Shown here: positions 1 to 12,900 of the stretch, one piece after another
Position numbering within the stretch: position 1 is the stretch's first letter
How the letters are laid out: the number at the start of each line of letters is the position of its first letter
From: Prunella strophiata
Lineage: Eukaryota; Chordata; Aves; Passeriformes; Prunellidae
Reading direction: 5' to 3'
Length of the DNA: 64,000 nucleotides
NCBI GenBank assembly: GCA_036583965.1
Contig: JAZBQD010000027.1
Coordinates: forward strand, 24,869,001 to 24,933,000
The notes under the pieces: generated by a model
What the model was told of the DNA's origin: nothing
Databases searched by the model: none
What the model saw: only the letters and a program-made list of their open reading frames with translations
Made by a program: the position numbers and the translations under genes

Positions 1-818
1 TGCTCACAGGTTAAAGCAAGACACCTCCTGATGTGTTGTTTTACCACCTGTCATCTGCACCATTTCTTATTATCCAGCATTTCCCAGCAGTCTGGCAGGA
101 AAGCCATTGTGGGATGAGCTTTTCTGTAAATCTGCTAGTACATAATCTTCTAAATAACAAAATGTACTTCATAAGAGTTACAGGGCTAGATCCCAACTGT
201 TCTTAACCTTAGAGCTGATACCAAATTCTTCCCTGACATCAGGGAAAAAATATAGTGTAGGGAGTAGATAGATTTTGAAACTTCCAATAAGGGACCTGTA
301 TTTATTATGACAGTGTTCTCCAGTTTGCAAGCTAACCTGATTAGATGGGTTATTAGGAAAAGCATTACCAACAGTAAAAATCAGACACATAGGGGGTCTG
401 GCAGATGTGGGTGTGCAGATGCACATCTATTACCATACAGAGGGTGAATCAAATTGGAGAGTAAATCAGCAAAGCTGATACACTGTCTAAGGGGCTAGTT
501 TGGAAGCCTATGGTCATACTACAGAACCAATCCTTGAGGATTCCTTAGTTTTCAGAAGAAAAGGGTTAAGTTAGCTCAGTGGAAGACCTCTCTAACCTGA
601 ACAAGTGCTGCTGCTGGTCCTCAGGCTGGCTCAGAGCAAACCTCTGCTCCCCACACCTTCAGGAAGGGTCACATCAGGCCCCCAGCTTCTGCAGTACTGA
701 GTGAAGAAACCACATTCTGTAGGGAAAAAAGAGAAAACCTTTAGTCCTTTTCCATTCAGCATTTCCTTAAGGACCCTTGTGGTTGGGCAATGCTGACACC
801 AGTGTTGTGTGATTTTAG
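1..818. other. Left edge: PRG4 5' intron or upstream sequence
   Basis: There is no open frame with a signal peptide and donor on the plus strand. The Leu-rich text near 605-640 has a stop upstream and no ATG. The region ends in the acceptor of the first SMB exon, so it is probably intron 1. The following intron, 942-2990, also holds nothing recognisable. Confidence 0.6.
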
Positions 819-941
819 ATGTATCAAGCTGTACAGGGAGATGTGGGGCAGGGTATTCTAGAGAGCATGACTGCCAGTGTGATTTTAACTGTCACCACTA
901 CATGGAGTGCTGCCCTGACTTCAGGAAAGTCTGCACAGTGG
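819..941 (+). CDS. PRG4: PRG4 exon: first somatomedin-B domain
   Basis: This 123-nt, phase 1-1 exon encodes a complete somatomedin-B knot. It begins with the residues DVSSCTGRCG and continues through the CQCDFNC and MECCPDF motifs, giving eight cysteines in the SMB spacing. The acceptor is gattttag at 811-818 and the donor is gtaagt at 942. In the SMB family the domain is a compact disulfide knot for protein binding; in vitronectin it binds PAI-1 and uPAR. That function is not shown for lubricin by this sequence. The symmetric phase is typical of shuffled extracellular modules. Confidence 0.95.
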
Positions 942-3900
942 GTAAGTTCCCAAACACAGCCAGTTCTCTCCTCAAAATTCCCCTCCCAGCTCCCTACCAC
1001 ACCAGTGTCTCCTCTCTGAATGCTTAAATGTCTGTTGGTTTGCTGTGTCCTTGTTCCCTCTCATACATGTATTGTTGTTCCCTCAAATATTCAGGATAAC
1101 CTCTTGCAATCCAAAGAAAATTGTGTATCCACAAGTTTTTGCCAAGCAAAGGATTTTGCTTTTTACAAAAGCAGAACTAGGCAGGATGGGCAAAAACAGT
1201 TTACTGTTTGTTTTCTACTCCTTACTGCATTTGTACTGTATGTGTCTGTCTCTTATACAAAGAAAAAAGTGCTAAAAGCCAATTGAGGGTTTTTCCTTTG
1301 AGAGAAAGGAATTATTACATATTCCAACTCAAATTTAAGAAGCATGGATGCTGTGGGGTCTAATCCAAAGCCAGGGTGTCCTTCCATGGACAGAAATTGA
1401 CTCTGGATCAGAACCATGCCCAGAGTCTGCTGGAAAAGGTGGTTAGATGAGTATTAATTTATGCTTTATTTATAGGCAAAACTGCACAATGTAAATAAAA
1501 ACAGATTTTTGCTTTACTGAGCATTAAAAGCATTTTCTTAGGAATCACTGAGGTCAGAAATGTCAGTGATTTGGATAACAGTAGTTTGTTACACTACACT
1601 GTGGTTCCAGTAGGATTACAGGAGCAACAAATGCTTCTCAGAACCAGCTACACCACTGAGTGTTGTTCAAAATGCAGACCTGGCATTCCCTAAAATTCCA
1701 GTTCTGCTGCCCTGACACATACTAGGGACACTTTGTCCTTCAGTCTTCCCCATCCTCATTTTGCTTTGTGGGAGGACATCAGCATTTCTCACAGCTGAAG
1801 ATGCACAGTGAGGCATTTTAATTATGTAAGCTATTTATTCATTGTGGGTCAGATTCTAAAGGTATTCTGGCTTCTACACAATATTTAACCAAAGGTTTAA
1901 GGCTAGAGGAAATCTTCCCTGTTCTACTCTAAATCAGTGAGTCCAGGCAAGCACAGTAGGTACCATCCTGAAAGAATGCAGGCAGTCTACCTAAGGACTG
2001 TTGCCCAGTTAGTGTGGAATCAACACTGATTAAATGACAGAAATGCCAGACATTATTTATGAATAAAAATTTCCCTAAGATAATAAAATATTTCTTACCT
2101 GTGCATGTGGGATGGATCCGCTGGCATCAACACTGATTCCACAACTACACTAATCCAAAGATGTGCAGAATCTGCCTATACAGCAATCCTAATTTTTCTA
2201 AGTAATGATTTAACTGTAAAATATGATTTTATGTCTTGTGTGCCACAGAGACAATGACTTCAATAGAGACCTATGCAGAGAAAGTGCTTTTTCTGAAGTC
2301 TAATAGCTGTGCACACTCTTTCTAACACAACATGGTCATTATTTGATATGAAATAGCAGTTTGAAATAGTCAGTGATATTTTGGAAGTTAACCAACATGA
2401 AATATTAAAATCATGTGGTTATTAATCATGTCGAAACATGGTATATAGTCCTTTAGTACTAATAATTCAAGAACTGTATTAAACAGTTCCAAACTGGTCT
2501 CTTGGGGTAACTTGGTTAACCCATTCACACCTTTAGGTTGCAGTGTTTGCCTGGACACACCAGGTACACTAGGTTATGACCCAATTATTGTTCAGAAATG
2601 CTTTGATAGACACATCAATCTCATTGCAAAGGGATACCCTGGTGAACACCTTCCTGCAAACCCAGCCCAGATTTTACATCCCTCTTGGGATCAGCGCTCT
2701 GTGGCTGGGGAAGCAGAACCCTCCTACGGTGGGACCTGGCTAAAGTGAACGCGGCGGGCACGTTTCATTGCTCTGTCAATCCAACGGGCACTGCCACGGC
2801 ACAGTGCCCTTCTGGTGGCACTGCCCGATCCAAACCCCACGTTACACACAAATCCTGGATCACACCAGGACAACCTGATTTTATGGAGCTGCTCTTGGCA
2901 CCAGCTCGTGCCAACGACTTCACTGTAGAGAGGTCCCAGCGTTGCAGGTGAGCTGGCCCCAAGGCTGACTGTGCTGCTCTGCCCCTGCAGCCGCCTCCTG
3001 CGAGGGACGCTGCTTCGAGTCCTTCGAGAGGGGAAGGGAGTGCGACTGCGACGCCGACTGCGAGCGCTACGGGAAATGCTGCCCGGACTACGCCAAGCAC
3101 TGCAAAGAGGGTAAGGCGTTTCTCCATCGCTGTTTCTCAAAGATGTGTTTAAACAGAGGTGCTTTGCTATAAACAAAATGGTGTGGGCCAGAAAACAGAA
3201 CAAAACAAACAAAACAAAACGGAACAAAAATAACAAAATCTAATTTCACAAACAGATTGGTCAATTTCTCAAGCATGAACACTTTATGGAAACATACAGG
3301 TAGATATCCTGAAAGCCATCACCAAGACATGAATTCTGAGGTTAAAGCTGTAATTTACATTAGGCTCTTTTGGCACTAGCCATGCTCTAACTGTCAGAGC
3401 CCTTACTCAGAATACCACATGTAAGGATAAGGTCTGCATAAGGTCTATCAATAACAGATTTCAATGACAGAAGCTGGGGAATCAGAAGTTTTGTTTGGAA
3501 AATACCTCTTGAGATCATTGAATCCAACCATTCCCCCAGCACTACCAAGGCCACCACTAAAACATGTCCCCAAGTGCCACATTCACACAGCTTTTAAATC
3601 CCTCCAGGGATGGGGACTCCACCCCTGCCCTGGGCAGCCTGGGAACCCAAACCTCCCCTGGTGCTCCTAGGGGTCATTTCCTCCTGTCCTATCCCTGTTC
3701 CCTGGGAGCAGAGCCCGAGCCCCCCGGCTGTCCCCTCCTGTCAGGAGCTGTGCAGAGCCACAAGGTCCCCCCTGAGCCTCCTTTTCTCCAGGCTGAGCCC
3801 TTCCCAGCTCCCTCAGCCCCTCCTGGGGGGCTCCAGACCCTTCCCCAGCCCCGTTCCCTTCCCTGGACACTCTCCAGCCCCTCAAGGTCTCTCTGGCCAC

Positions 3901-6900
3901 GAGGGCCAGAACTGGACACAGCACTCGAGGTGCCTCAGCAGGGCCAGCACAGGCACAGCCACTGCCCTGGGCCTGTGCCCACACCAGGGCTGGCACAGCC
4001 CAGGGGCCATTGGCCTCTGGTCCACCTGGGCACACCTGGCTCACATTTAGCCACTGTCACCAGCACCCCCAGGGCCTTTTCCACTAGGCAGGTGAATAAA
4101 TGAATGGCAGTAAAAAGTTGAGTTCATGTTATAAAAACAAGGTGGAAGGTCCAACTTTATGGAAGGTTCAACTCCCCTTAGAATCTCCACTCATCCAGAA
4201 GTGGGGAATGGCTACTCTGTGCCTTAGGATAGCTCTACCTGGACCTCCAGAGCACTTGCTTGGGGTCACCACAGTCACTGGCAGCATATTAGAGATGTAC
4301 ATCCTAGATTCTCCCCATCTCAAATCCAGTGTGGGAAAAGCAGCCCAACACAGAAACCCATCCTGTGGGGCAGGAGGGAGGAACTGGATGTCACATGTTT
4401 CCAGTGTAGCAAAAAAAAATTAAGAAAACACACATTTCACCTTTAGGCTGCAAGTTCAGTCCAGGGCAGAATCAAACTGACCTGCAGTCACTTCTTTTGT
4501 TCTGTCCTTTTCTGCAGAGCCTGGTGGGGTTTCAGCTGAGCACAAAGATCTGGAGGTGCAGTCCCACCCTCATGTAGCTTTAAGGACACCAGCAAATGAA
4601 CTCTAAAAAACAAGAGAATATGTTTAATTTCGTCATGTCCTTACACTTTCTGGTACCTACAGACCTAAATTAATTTCTGTCAACACACTTGACAAATGTG
4701 GCTTGGCATGGGGTCGCTGCATCCACAGAGCAGCTCAGCTCCAAGGCAGCCAATTCCCAAAGCCTGCAGCATAACACACAATATAAGTCACAATTATCAT
4801 TTGGTTCTCTTCACCCAAGTGGTCCCCAAGTGCTGGGATAGTGGCTTGGCTTTGCCACACAATTGCATAGTAATTTAGACTGAAATAGAGTTTGTATTCA
4901 GCATTTTTGACTGAATGTCTGGAGAAGTGTCTTGGAAGCATATTGAGGTGAATTTGCTGCTTATGAGGATGCTTAATATTTCCTTCTTTCTGCTGAGTTT
5001 ATTATACTCAAACACTCACAGAACACTGTTAAACCATTTCACTTCTTCAGTTAAAATATAATGAAGAATTAATCAACCATTCCTAATCTTAAAGATCATT
5101 GTATTGTACTAAAGTTTGCTATCTATTTTTTGTCAAAAAATCCAGCAGAAATCCCCCAAGCCACTGTATTCAGTATTTTGCTGTTTAAACCATGTGTGAA
5201 TAACTGAGAAATCTGTTAAACCTCTTGGAATAAATTTGCTGTTTCAGCATCCCCTGGACATTTTTTTTCTGTACAGAAAAGCCAAGTTTACAATGTATAT
5301 CCAGAGCTCACTGTTATCTTCCCACTGTTATCTTCTGTCCTCCAGAAGCTCTTTATTCCCTGAATACATTTACACACAAAACCAAAACATTCCTCTCCCC
5401 AACAATTGGCTTTTAAAGGAGCCATTCAGCTTCAACAACAATTTCTCTCTCTTCCTCAATAAATATTTCAGGATATAGTGCAATACCCAGCCTTTCTTGC
5501 TTTGAGCACTAGCTCACTGTGAAAGTAAATCTTTTGACACCATGGTCATCCCTTGGAGATAAAAATCCCATTCCTTTTGTAAAAAGCTGATTGCACACAC
5601 CTCTGGCAGTTACCAACTCTCTTGGTTGGATCAAAATAATTTGGCCATTTCCCTGAGCTCCATCACATTCCCTTCACAGCTAACAAGTTCCTGCTACAAG
5701 GCTATGCCAGTAGCTCATTTCCAAATGTACAATTTGGCCAACAATTAATTACAAAATATTATCTGGCTCTTACTGGATGCAACTGAATTTCCATCCACTC
5801 TTCAGAGCTGTAAAATCTGAACACAACCTCCTATTTCTCCTAAAACTCAACCTATTAGAAGTTAGCCATGTTGTTTCCTTGGTCCATGCCTGGTTTGTAG
5901 CTCCTGTCTCCTTCAAGGAAACCACTTCTTTTAAAATGTCTCTCCAAAACAATCATTTCTGTATAATTATCACATCTGAAGAACTGCAAGGGGATTATCA
6001 AAGTAAATTCTTGGGTAATGTGACAGCTCTCCTATTTCCACTAGAGCTAGTTATCTGTAGTGAAAAGTCAGCTGTAGCAAAAAAAAAGACAAATTTTCAG
6101 AACATAGAGCTCCACTCAGAATTAATCTCTTTTCCCACCTCAAAATTTCCATTAGCTAATAATGTCTCACCTCAAACTTCTGGGAAAAAAATATTGCTCC
6201 CATGTGTGATTTAACACTTCAGGATCCAAAGGGTATTTTTGCTCTTTTTCACACAAATAATTATGTAAAGAATCCTATAAATAAAAAGAAACTCAATTTT
6301 AAATAGAAGATGGTCATTGAAATTTGGTAATCACTCATACAGTTGACACCAAGCACCTATAAAGATAAAATAATCTGTTAATGGGAGCACTTCTCTCTTT
6401 CAGCACACACTGAAAAGCCAACCCCAGAGACTCCTCCAGAAAACAAATCAACATCTAAAAGGTCCTCCACAGATGAGGAAGAGTCACCAGAGGAAGCTGT
6501 GGAAGGTAGGCAAATATATGGATGCACCAGGATGGGTGTTACCTGAAGGAACATTAAAGACCATTTTCCTGCTCTGTAAATAGAAAGCTGATCCTAGACA
6601 TTACCAGACAGTTACCAAGCTTGGAAGCACTTGGTTTATAAACTGATTACCTCACTGAGCCCTCAGGACTTTGGAGAGCTCACTCAGCACAGATGGTGCA
6701 GAGTGGTGATGTCTCCTGTGTCTCTTTTGGGTTGTCACACACATCCTCCAAAAACAGGGTACAGACCATTGTCAGTCTTGGACAGCATCCATGGCTGGAA
6801 CAGGAAGGGTGGGACAGTGATGAACTGGCAGCACAGGAAAATGTCCTAGCAAGTTCTTCTAGCTTCAATCAAGCCAGGCCTTATGCTGCTTCAGAGAACA

Positions 6901-9900
6901 CATTTATTTATTTATTCTGACTGGAAAATATGCTGCTTTCCTGTGTTCTTTGGTAGTGCCTTCCAGCATTTGAAGTGATAACTCAGGAGACCAGTTTGAA
7001 CTTGAAGCACAATTGAAAAGACACCAGAAGTCAGTCAATATTTTAATCCTGCTCTTCTTTTTGTTTTAGATTTGGAGTACTTATTTTCTGCTGCTCCAAT
7101 TTCCTATTACAAAAAAACCAACCCAACAAACCAAAACAAAAACAAACAAAGAAACAAACAAAACCCAAAAAACCAACCAAACAAAAAAAACCCCAAAAAA
7201 CAAAACAAAACAAAACAACCACACCAAAAAAAAAACCTAAAAACCCTATAGTGGGTTAAATGAAAGAAAATGAAGGAAATTCAAATAACCATTAACGGGA
7301 TCCCAGCTGGCTTATGACACATAGGAAGGAAGTTAAACCTATCCTGCAATACTCTGCTCATACTAAACATGCATTTGTGAAAGCAGAACTAATCTGCAAA
7401 ATCTCAGAGAGAGAAAACTTAGGGAGAGATTGAAATGCAGAAGCATTTACTGTTCTTCTTGCTGAATAACAATTTGACTCATATCAATGTAACTATAAAT
7501 ACAAATAAAGAGAGCCTTAAATCCATACATCACAATGAGGAAAACAACCCAAGGAACAAAGATACAGCAGGAGATGCAGTCAGGGCTCTGTGTTCAGGAA
7601 TTATTTTCCTCCTACTACTCTACCTCTCTCTGCCAATTCCAGCTTGTTGGTGGAGACTAAGTTATAATGTAGGGCAGTGGAATAAATCAAAATAACAGAC
7701 TGAGAAGGGAAGTGTTCTGTTTGAAGGACTATTTTATAAAGTAGCTTCCTTTCCATGAAAGCAGCAGGAAACCCCCTGGGCAGCCTCACCCCCAAGCACC
7801 AAACTAAACCCTGCACCTGGGGCAGCACCAGGTTGGCTAAAAGGAATCACCTCTGCAAAGTCCCATGCAGATTAAAGGAGCTCCCATTTCACCTGCTCCA
7901 GGTTAGTTTGGCCCTTAGAAAAGGACTTGTTGTTCCAAGGGAAGCACCTATAGCTAATGGTGTAACACATTTATAGGCAATACCAACCTGCATGTCAATT
8001 CCAATGGATGAACCGCATTTGTATTTGTTCTGTAGATCCTGAAATCCCAGTGACCACTCCTGCTCCAACCACAGAGCCTGCAGAGACAACCCCTGAGGCC
8101 ACAGAGGAGCCAGCGACCGAAGCTGACATTCCCACTCCAGAAGCAGCAGAAGATGTGACCCCTGATGCCACAGAGGAGCCCCCGACGGAAGGGGACCCAA
8201 CCGACCTCCCCCCAACACTAGACCCAACCCCTGACGCCACCGAGGCGGCAGCAACCGACAGCGAGCCTCCCACCAGCCCCACGCCTGAAGAGACAACCCC
8301 AGAGGAACCAACAACACCAGCACCAGAGGAGACAACCCCAGAGGAGCCAACAACACCAGCACCAGAGGAGACACCCAGAGGAACAACAAACCCAGCACCA
8401 GAGGAACCAACAACACCAGCACCAGAGAGACAACTCCAGAGGAACCAACAACACCAGCACAGAGGAGACAACTCCAGAGGAACCAACAACACCTGCACCA
8501 GAGGAGACAACCCCAGAGGAGCCAACAACACCAGCACCAGAGAGACAACTCCAGAGGACCAACAACACCAGCACCAGAGGAGCCAACAACACCAGCACCA
8601 GAGGAGACAACTCCAGAGGAGCCAACAACACCAGCACCAGAGGAGACAACGCCAGAGGAACCAACAACACCAGCACCAGAGGAGACAACTCCAGAGGAAC
8701 CAACAACACCAGCACCAGAGGAGACAACTCCAGAGGAGCCAACAACACCAGCACCAGAGGAGACAACTCCAGAGGAGCCAACAACACCAGCACCAGAGGA
8801 GACAACTCCAGAGGAACCAACAACACCTGCACCAGAGGAACCAACAACACCAGCACCAGAGGAGACAACTCCAGAGGAACCAACAACACCAGCACCAGAG
8901 GAGACAACTCCAGAGGAACCAACAACACCCGCACCAGAAGAGACAACCCCAGAGGAGCCAACAACACCAGCACCAGAGGAGACAACCCCAGAGGAGCCAA
9001 CAACACCAGCACCAGAGGAGACAACTCCAGAGGAACCAACAACACCAGCACCAGAGGAGACAACTCCAGAGGAACCAACAACACCAGCACCAGAGGAGAC
9101 AACTCCAGAGGAGCCAACAACACCAGCACCAGAGGAGACAACGCCAGAGGAGCCACAACACCAGCACCAGAGGAGCCAACAACAACCAGCACCAGAGGAG
9201 ACACTCCAGAGGAGCCAAAACACCAGCACCAGAGGAACCAACAACACCTGCACCAGAGGAACCAACAACACCAGCACCAGAGGAGACAACTCCAGAGGAA
9301 CCAACAACACCAGCCACCAGAGGAGACAATCCAGAGGAGCCAACAACACCAGCACCAGAGGAGGAGACAACGCCAGAGGAACCAACAACACAGCACCAGA
9401 GGAGACAACTCAGAGGAACCAACAACACCAGCACCAGAGGAGACAACTCCAGAGGAACCAACAACACCAGCACCAGAAGAGACAACCCCAGAGGAGCCAA
9501 CAACACCCGCACCAGAAGAGACAACCCCAGAGGAGCCAACAACACCAGCACCAGAGGAGACAACTCCAGAGGAGCCAACAACACCAGCACCAGAGGAGGA
9601 CAACCCCAGAGGAGCCAACAACACCAGCACCAGAGGAGGAGACAACGCCAGAGGAGCCAACAACACAGCACCAGAGGAGACAACTCCAGAGGAGCCAACA
9701 ACACCAGCCACCAGAGGAGACAATCCAGAGGAGCCAACAACAACCAGCACCAGAGGAGACACTCCAGAGGAGCCAACAACACCAGCACCAGAGGAGCCAA
9801 CAACACCAGCACAGAGGAGACAACTCCAGAGGAGCCAACAACCAGCACCAGAGGAGACAACCCCAGAGGAGCCAACAACACAGCACCAGAGGAGACAACC

Positions 9901-12900
9901 CCAGAGGAGCCAAAACACCAGCACCAGAGGAGAAACTCCAGAGGAGCCAACAACACCCACACCAGAGGAGACAACTCCGAGGAGCCAACAACACCAGCCA
10001 CCAGAAGAGACAACCCCAGAGGAGCCAACAACACCAGCACCAGAGGAGACAACCCCAGAGGAACCAACAACACCAGCACCAGAGGAGACAACTCCAGAGG
10101 AGCCAACAACACCAGCACCAGAGGAGACAACCCCAGAGGAGCCAACAACACCAGCACCAGAGGAGACAACTCCAGAGGAGCCAACAACACCAGCACCAGA
10201 GGAGACAACCCCAGAGGAGCCAAAACACCAGCACCAGAGGAGGACAACTCCAGAGGAACCAACAACACCAGCCCAGAGGAGACAACAACACCAGCACCAG
10301 AGGAGGACAACCCCAGAGGAGCCAACAACACCAGCACCAGAGAGACAACCCCAGAGGAGCCAACAACACCAGCACCAGAGGAGCCAACAACACCAGCACC
10401 AGAGGAGGACAACTCCAGAGGAGCCAACAACACCAGCACCAGAGGAGCCAACACACCAGCACCAGAGGAGACAACCCCAGAGGAGACAACTCAGAGGAGC
10501 CAACAACACCACACCAGAGGAGACAACCCCAGAGGAGCCAACAACACCAGCCCAGAGGAGACAACTCCAGAGGAGCCAACAACACCAGCACCAGAAGAGA
10601 CAACCCCAGAGGAGCCAACAACACCAGCACCAGAGGAGACAACTCCAGAGGAGCCAACAACACCAGCACCAGAGGAGACAACCCCAGAGGAGCCAACAAC
10701 ACCAGCACCAGAGGAGCCAACAACACCAGCACCAGAGGAGACAACTCCAGAGGAGCCAACAACACCAGCACCAGAGGAGACAACTCCAGAGGAGCCAACA
10801 ACACCAGCACCAGAGGAGACAACCCCAGAGGAGGTGACAACTCCTAAACCAGAGGAGACAACCCCAGAGGAGCCTACAACCCCCATACCAGAGGAGACAA
10901 CCCCAGAGGAGCCAAAACACCAGCACCAGAGGAGACAACTCCAGAGGAACCAACAACACCAGCACCAGAGGAGACAACTCAGAGGAGCCAACAACACCAG
11001 CACAGAGGAGACAACTCCAGAGGAGCCAAAACACCAGCACCAGAAGAGACAACCCCAGAAGAACCTACAACTGAGGCAGACTCTCCCACAACCCTCAAAT
11101 CTGAGGAGACAACTCCAGAGGAGCCGACCACCTTGGCCGACTCTCCCACCTCCCCAAAACCTGAAGAAACAACCCCAGAAGAGCCAACAACCAAGGCAGA
11201 CTCTCCCACCACCCCCAAACCTGAAGAAACAACCCCAGAAGAGCCAACAACCAAGGCAGACTCTCCCACCACCCCCAAACCTGAAGAAACAACCCCAGAA
11301 GAGCCAACAACCAAGGCAGACTCTCCCACCACCCCCAAACCTGAAGAAACAACCCCAGAAGAGCCAACAACCAAGGCAGACTCTCCCACCACCCCCAAAC
11401 CTGAAGAAACAACCCCAGAAGAGCCAACAACCAAGGCAGACTCTCCCACCACCCCCCAAACCTGAAGAAACAACCCCAGAAGAACCAACAACCAAGGCAG
11501 ACTCTCCCACCACCCCCAAACCTGAAGAAACAACCCCAGAAGAGCCAACAACCAAGGCAGACTCTCCCACCACCCCTAAAGCAGAGGATGCTGACTCTCC
11601 AACCATGCCTGCAGCCCCTGAGGCCAGTAAACCCACGGCTTCTCCAGGCAGTGCTGCACCCACAGCAGCTGGGAAGGACTCCCCCACAACTGGGGCAGGC
11701 ACGATGCTTTCAGATACCACAATGGAGAGCAAGGAGACAACAACACCCAATAAAGACAGAACTACTCTGCTTAAAGACATTTTCACAGCTGCAACTGGGA
11801 AAGACACAGTTACTGTAGCTATGGTGACAACAGCTAAACCAGGTGATTCTCCTAAAGGTATGGATGACATTCCAAACACAGCTCCTACGGCCAAGGAACC
11901 TGTCACTGCAGCAGCTGAATCAGAAACAACTTCTGGAGACACCAAGACTGCAACAACAGCAGCCACAGCTCCCTTGTCCAATCCCACTGTGCTGGTAACA
12001 ACCACCACGGAAGATTCAACTCCTCAGCCCAGTGAAGGCTGTAACACCAAATGAAAAAGAGACAACTACAGACACTGAGCAGCCTGGGCCAGCAGCAGAC
12101 AAAGAGAGCCCAGGTGCTGCTTGTGTTATTGTGGAGATGACAACAGCTGGTAAAAAAGAGGTAACAACCATTGAAGAAACGGTCACCACACCTAAAAAAG
12201 AAATGGAAGATGTCACTGAAAAGGCCCCTGCCAAAGAAGAGGTAACTACAGTTACCAAAGAAACCACAACAAGAGATAAAAAGGACACAATAGAAGAAAT
12301 GTATCTTGTGTCTAATGGGACATCCAAGCCAACAATACATTTCCAGGAGATCACTGAGGCCACAGAAGAGCCTCACCCAATTGAACCTGAAACTCTGCCA
12401 GAGAAAGAAGAGCCTGAGATAAATAAGCCTTTAATACAAGTTGGGGACCTGCCAATGTTCCCTGGAGAAACACAAGGTAAGTGCATTCCAGCAGGTATGA
12501 AAGCATCAGCAACTCAAGGGAACATGACTGTGTCCCGTGGGCAGCCACACCAGGGCACCACAGCTGCCAGTGTCCTGAATATTGGAACCTCAGTTCTCAG
12601 CTGTGGAGTTAATTAAATCCTCTAGGCAGTTTAGAATGTGATCTAAATTAATTGGTCCTACTGAAAATTGTTTGCTATAAGTTTCTCCTCCTCCTGTTTG
12701 CTCTTGTAGAAGACTGCAAACAGACAAAAAGTCAAGGAAAAAGATGACAAATTTCTAAATCCCATTAAAAAATTGCCAGAAGGCAGGTTGCATATCCACC
12801 CTCCCTCATGGCACCTAACCAGGTGTTTTGTAGCCACCTACTAAAAATGTCATAGAAAAGAGACAAGAAGTCTCTTGCCTTGCTTTTTGCCACAGCCTTT

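Noticed and set aside
601..645. Leu-rich segment resembling a PRG4 signal peptide
   Set aside because: No ATG in frame, a stop codon just upstream and no phase-1 donor.
3495..4100. Open frames of 100-180 codons on both strands
   Set aside because: They lie in a CR1 fragment; no reverse transcriptase or endonuclease motif is present.
4518..4593. Possible extra PRG4 exon after a good ttttctgcag acceptor
   Set aside because: No donor gives the phase 1 exit needed to join 6404, and the residues do not resemble the PRG4 linker.
7889..12008. Several very long minus-strand open frames (up to about 940 codons) rich in Gly-Val-Val-Ser-Ser or Leu-Leu-Val-Pro-Leu repeats
   Set aside because: They are the complement of the PRG4 39-bp and 60-bp mucin repeats, which lack stops in every frame. 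They have no promoter, splice or homology support.
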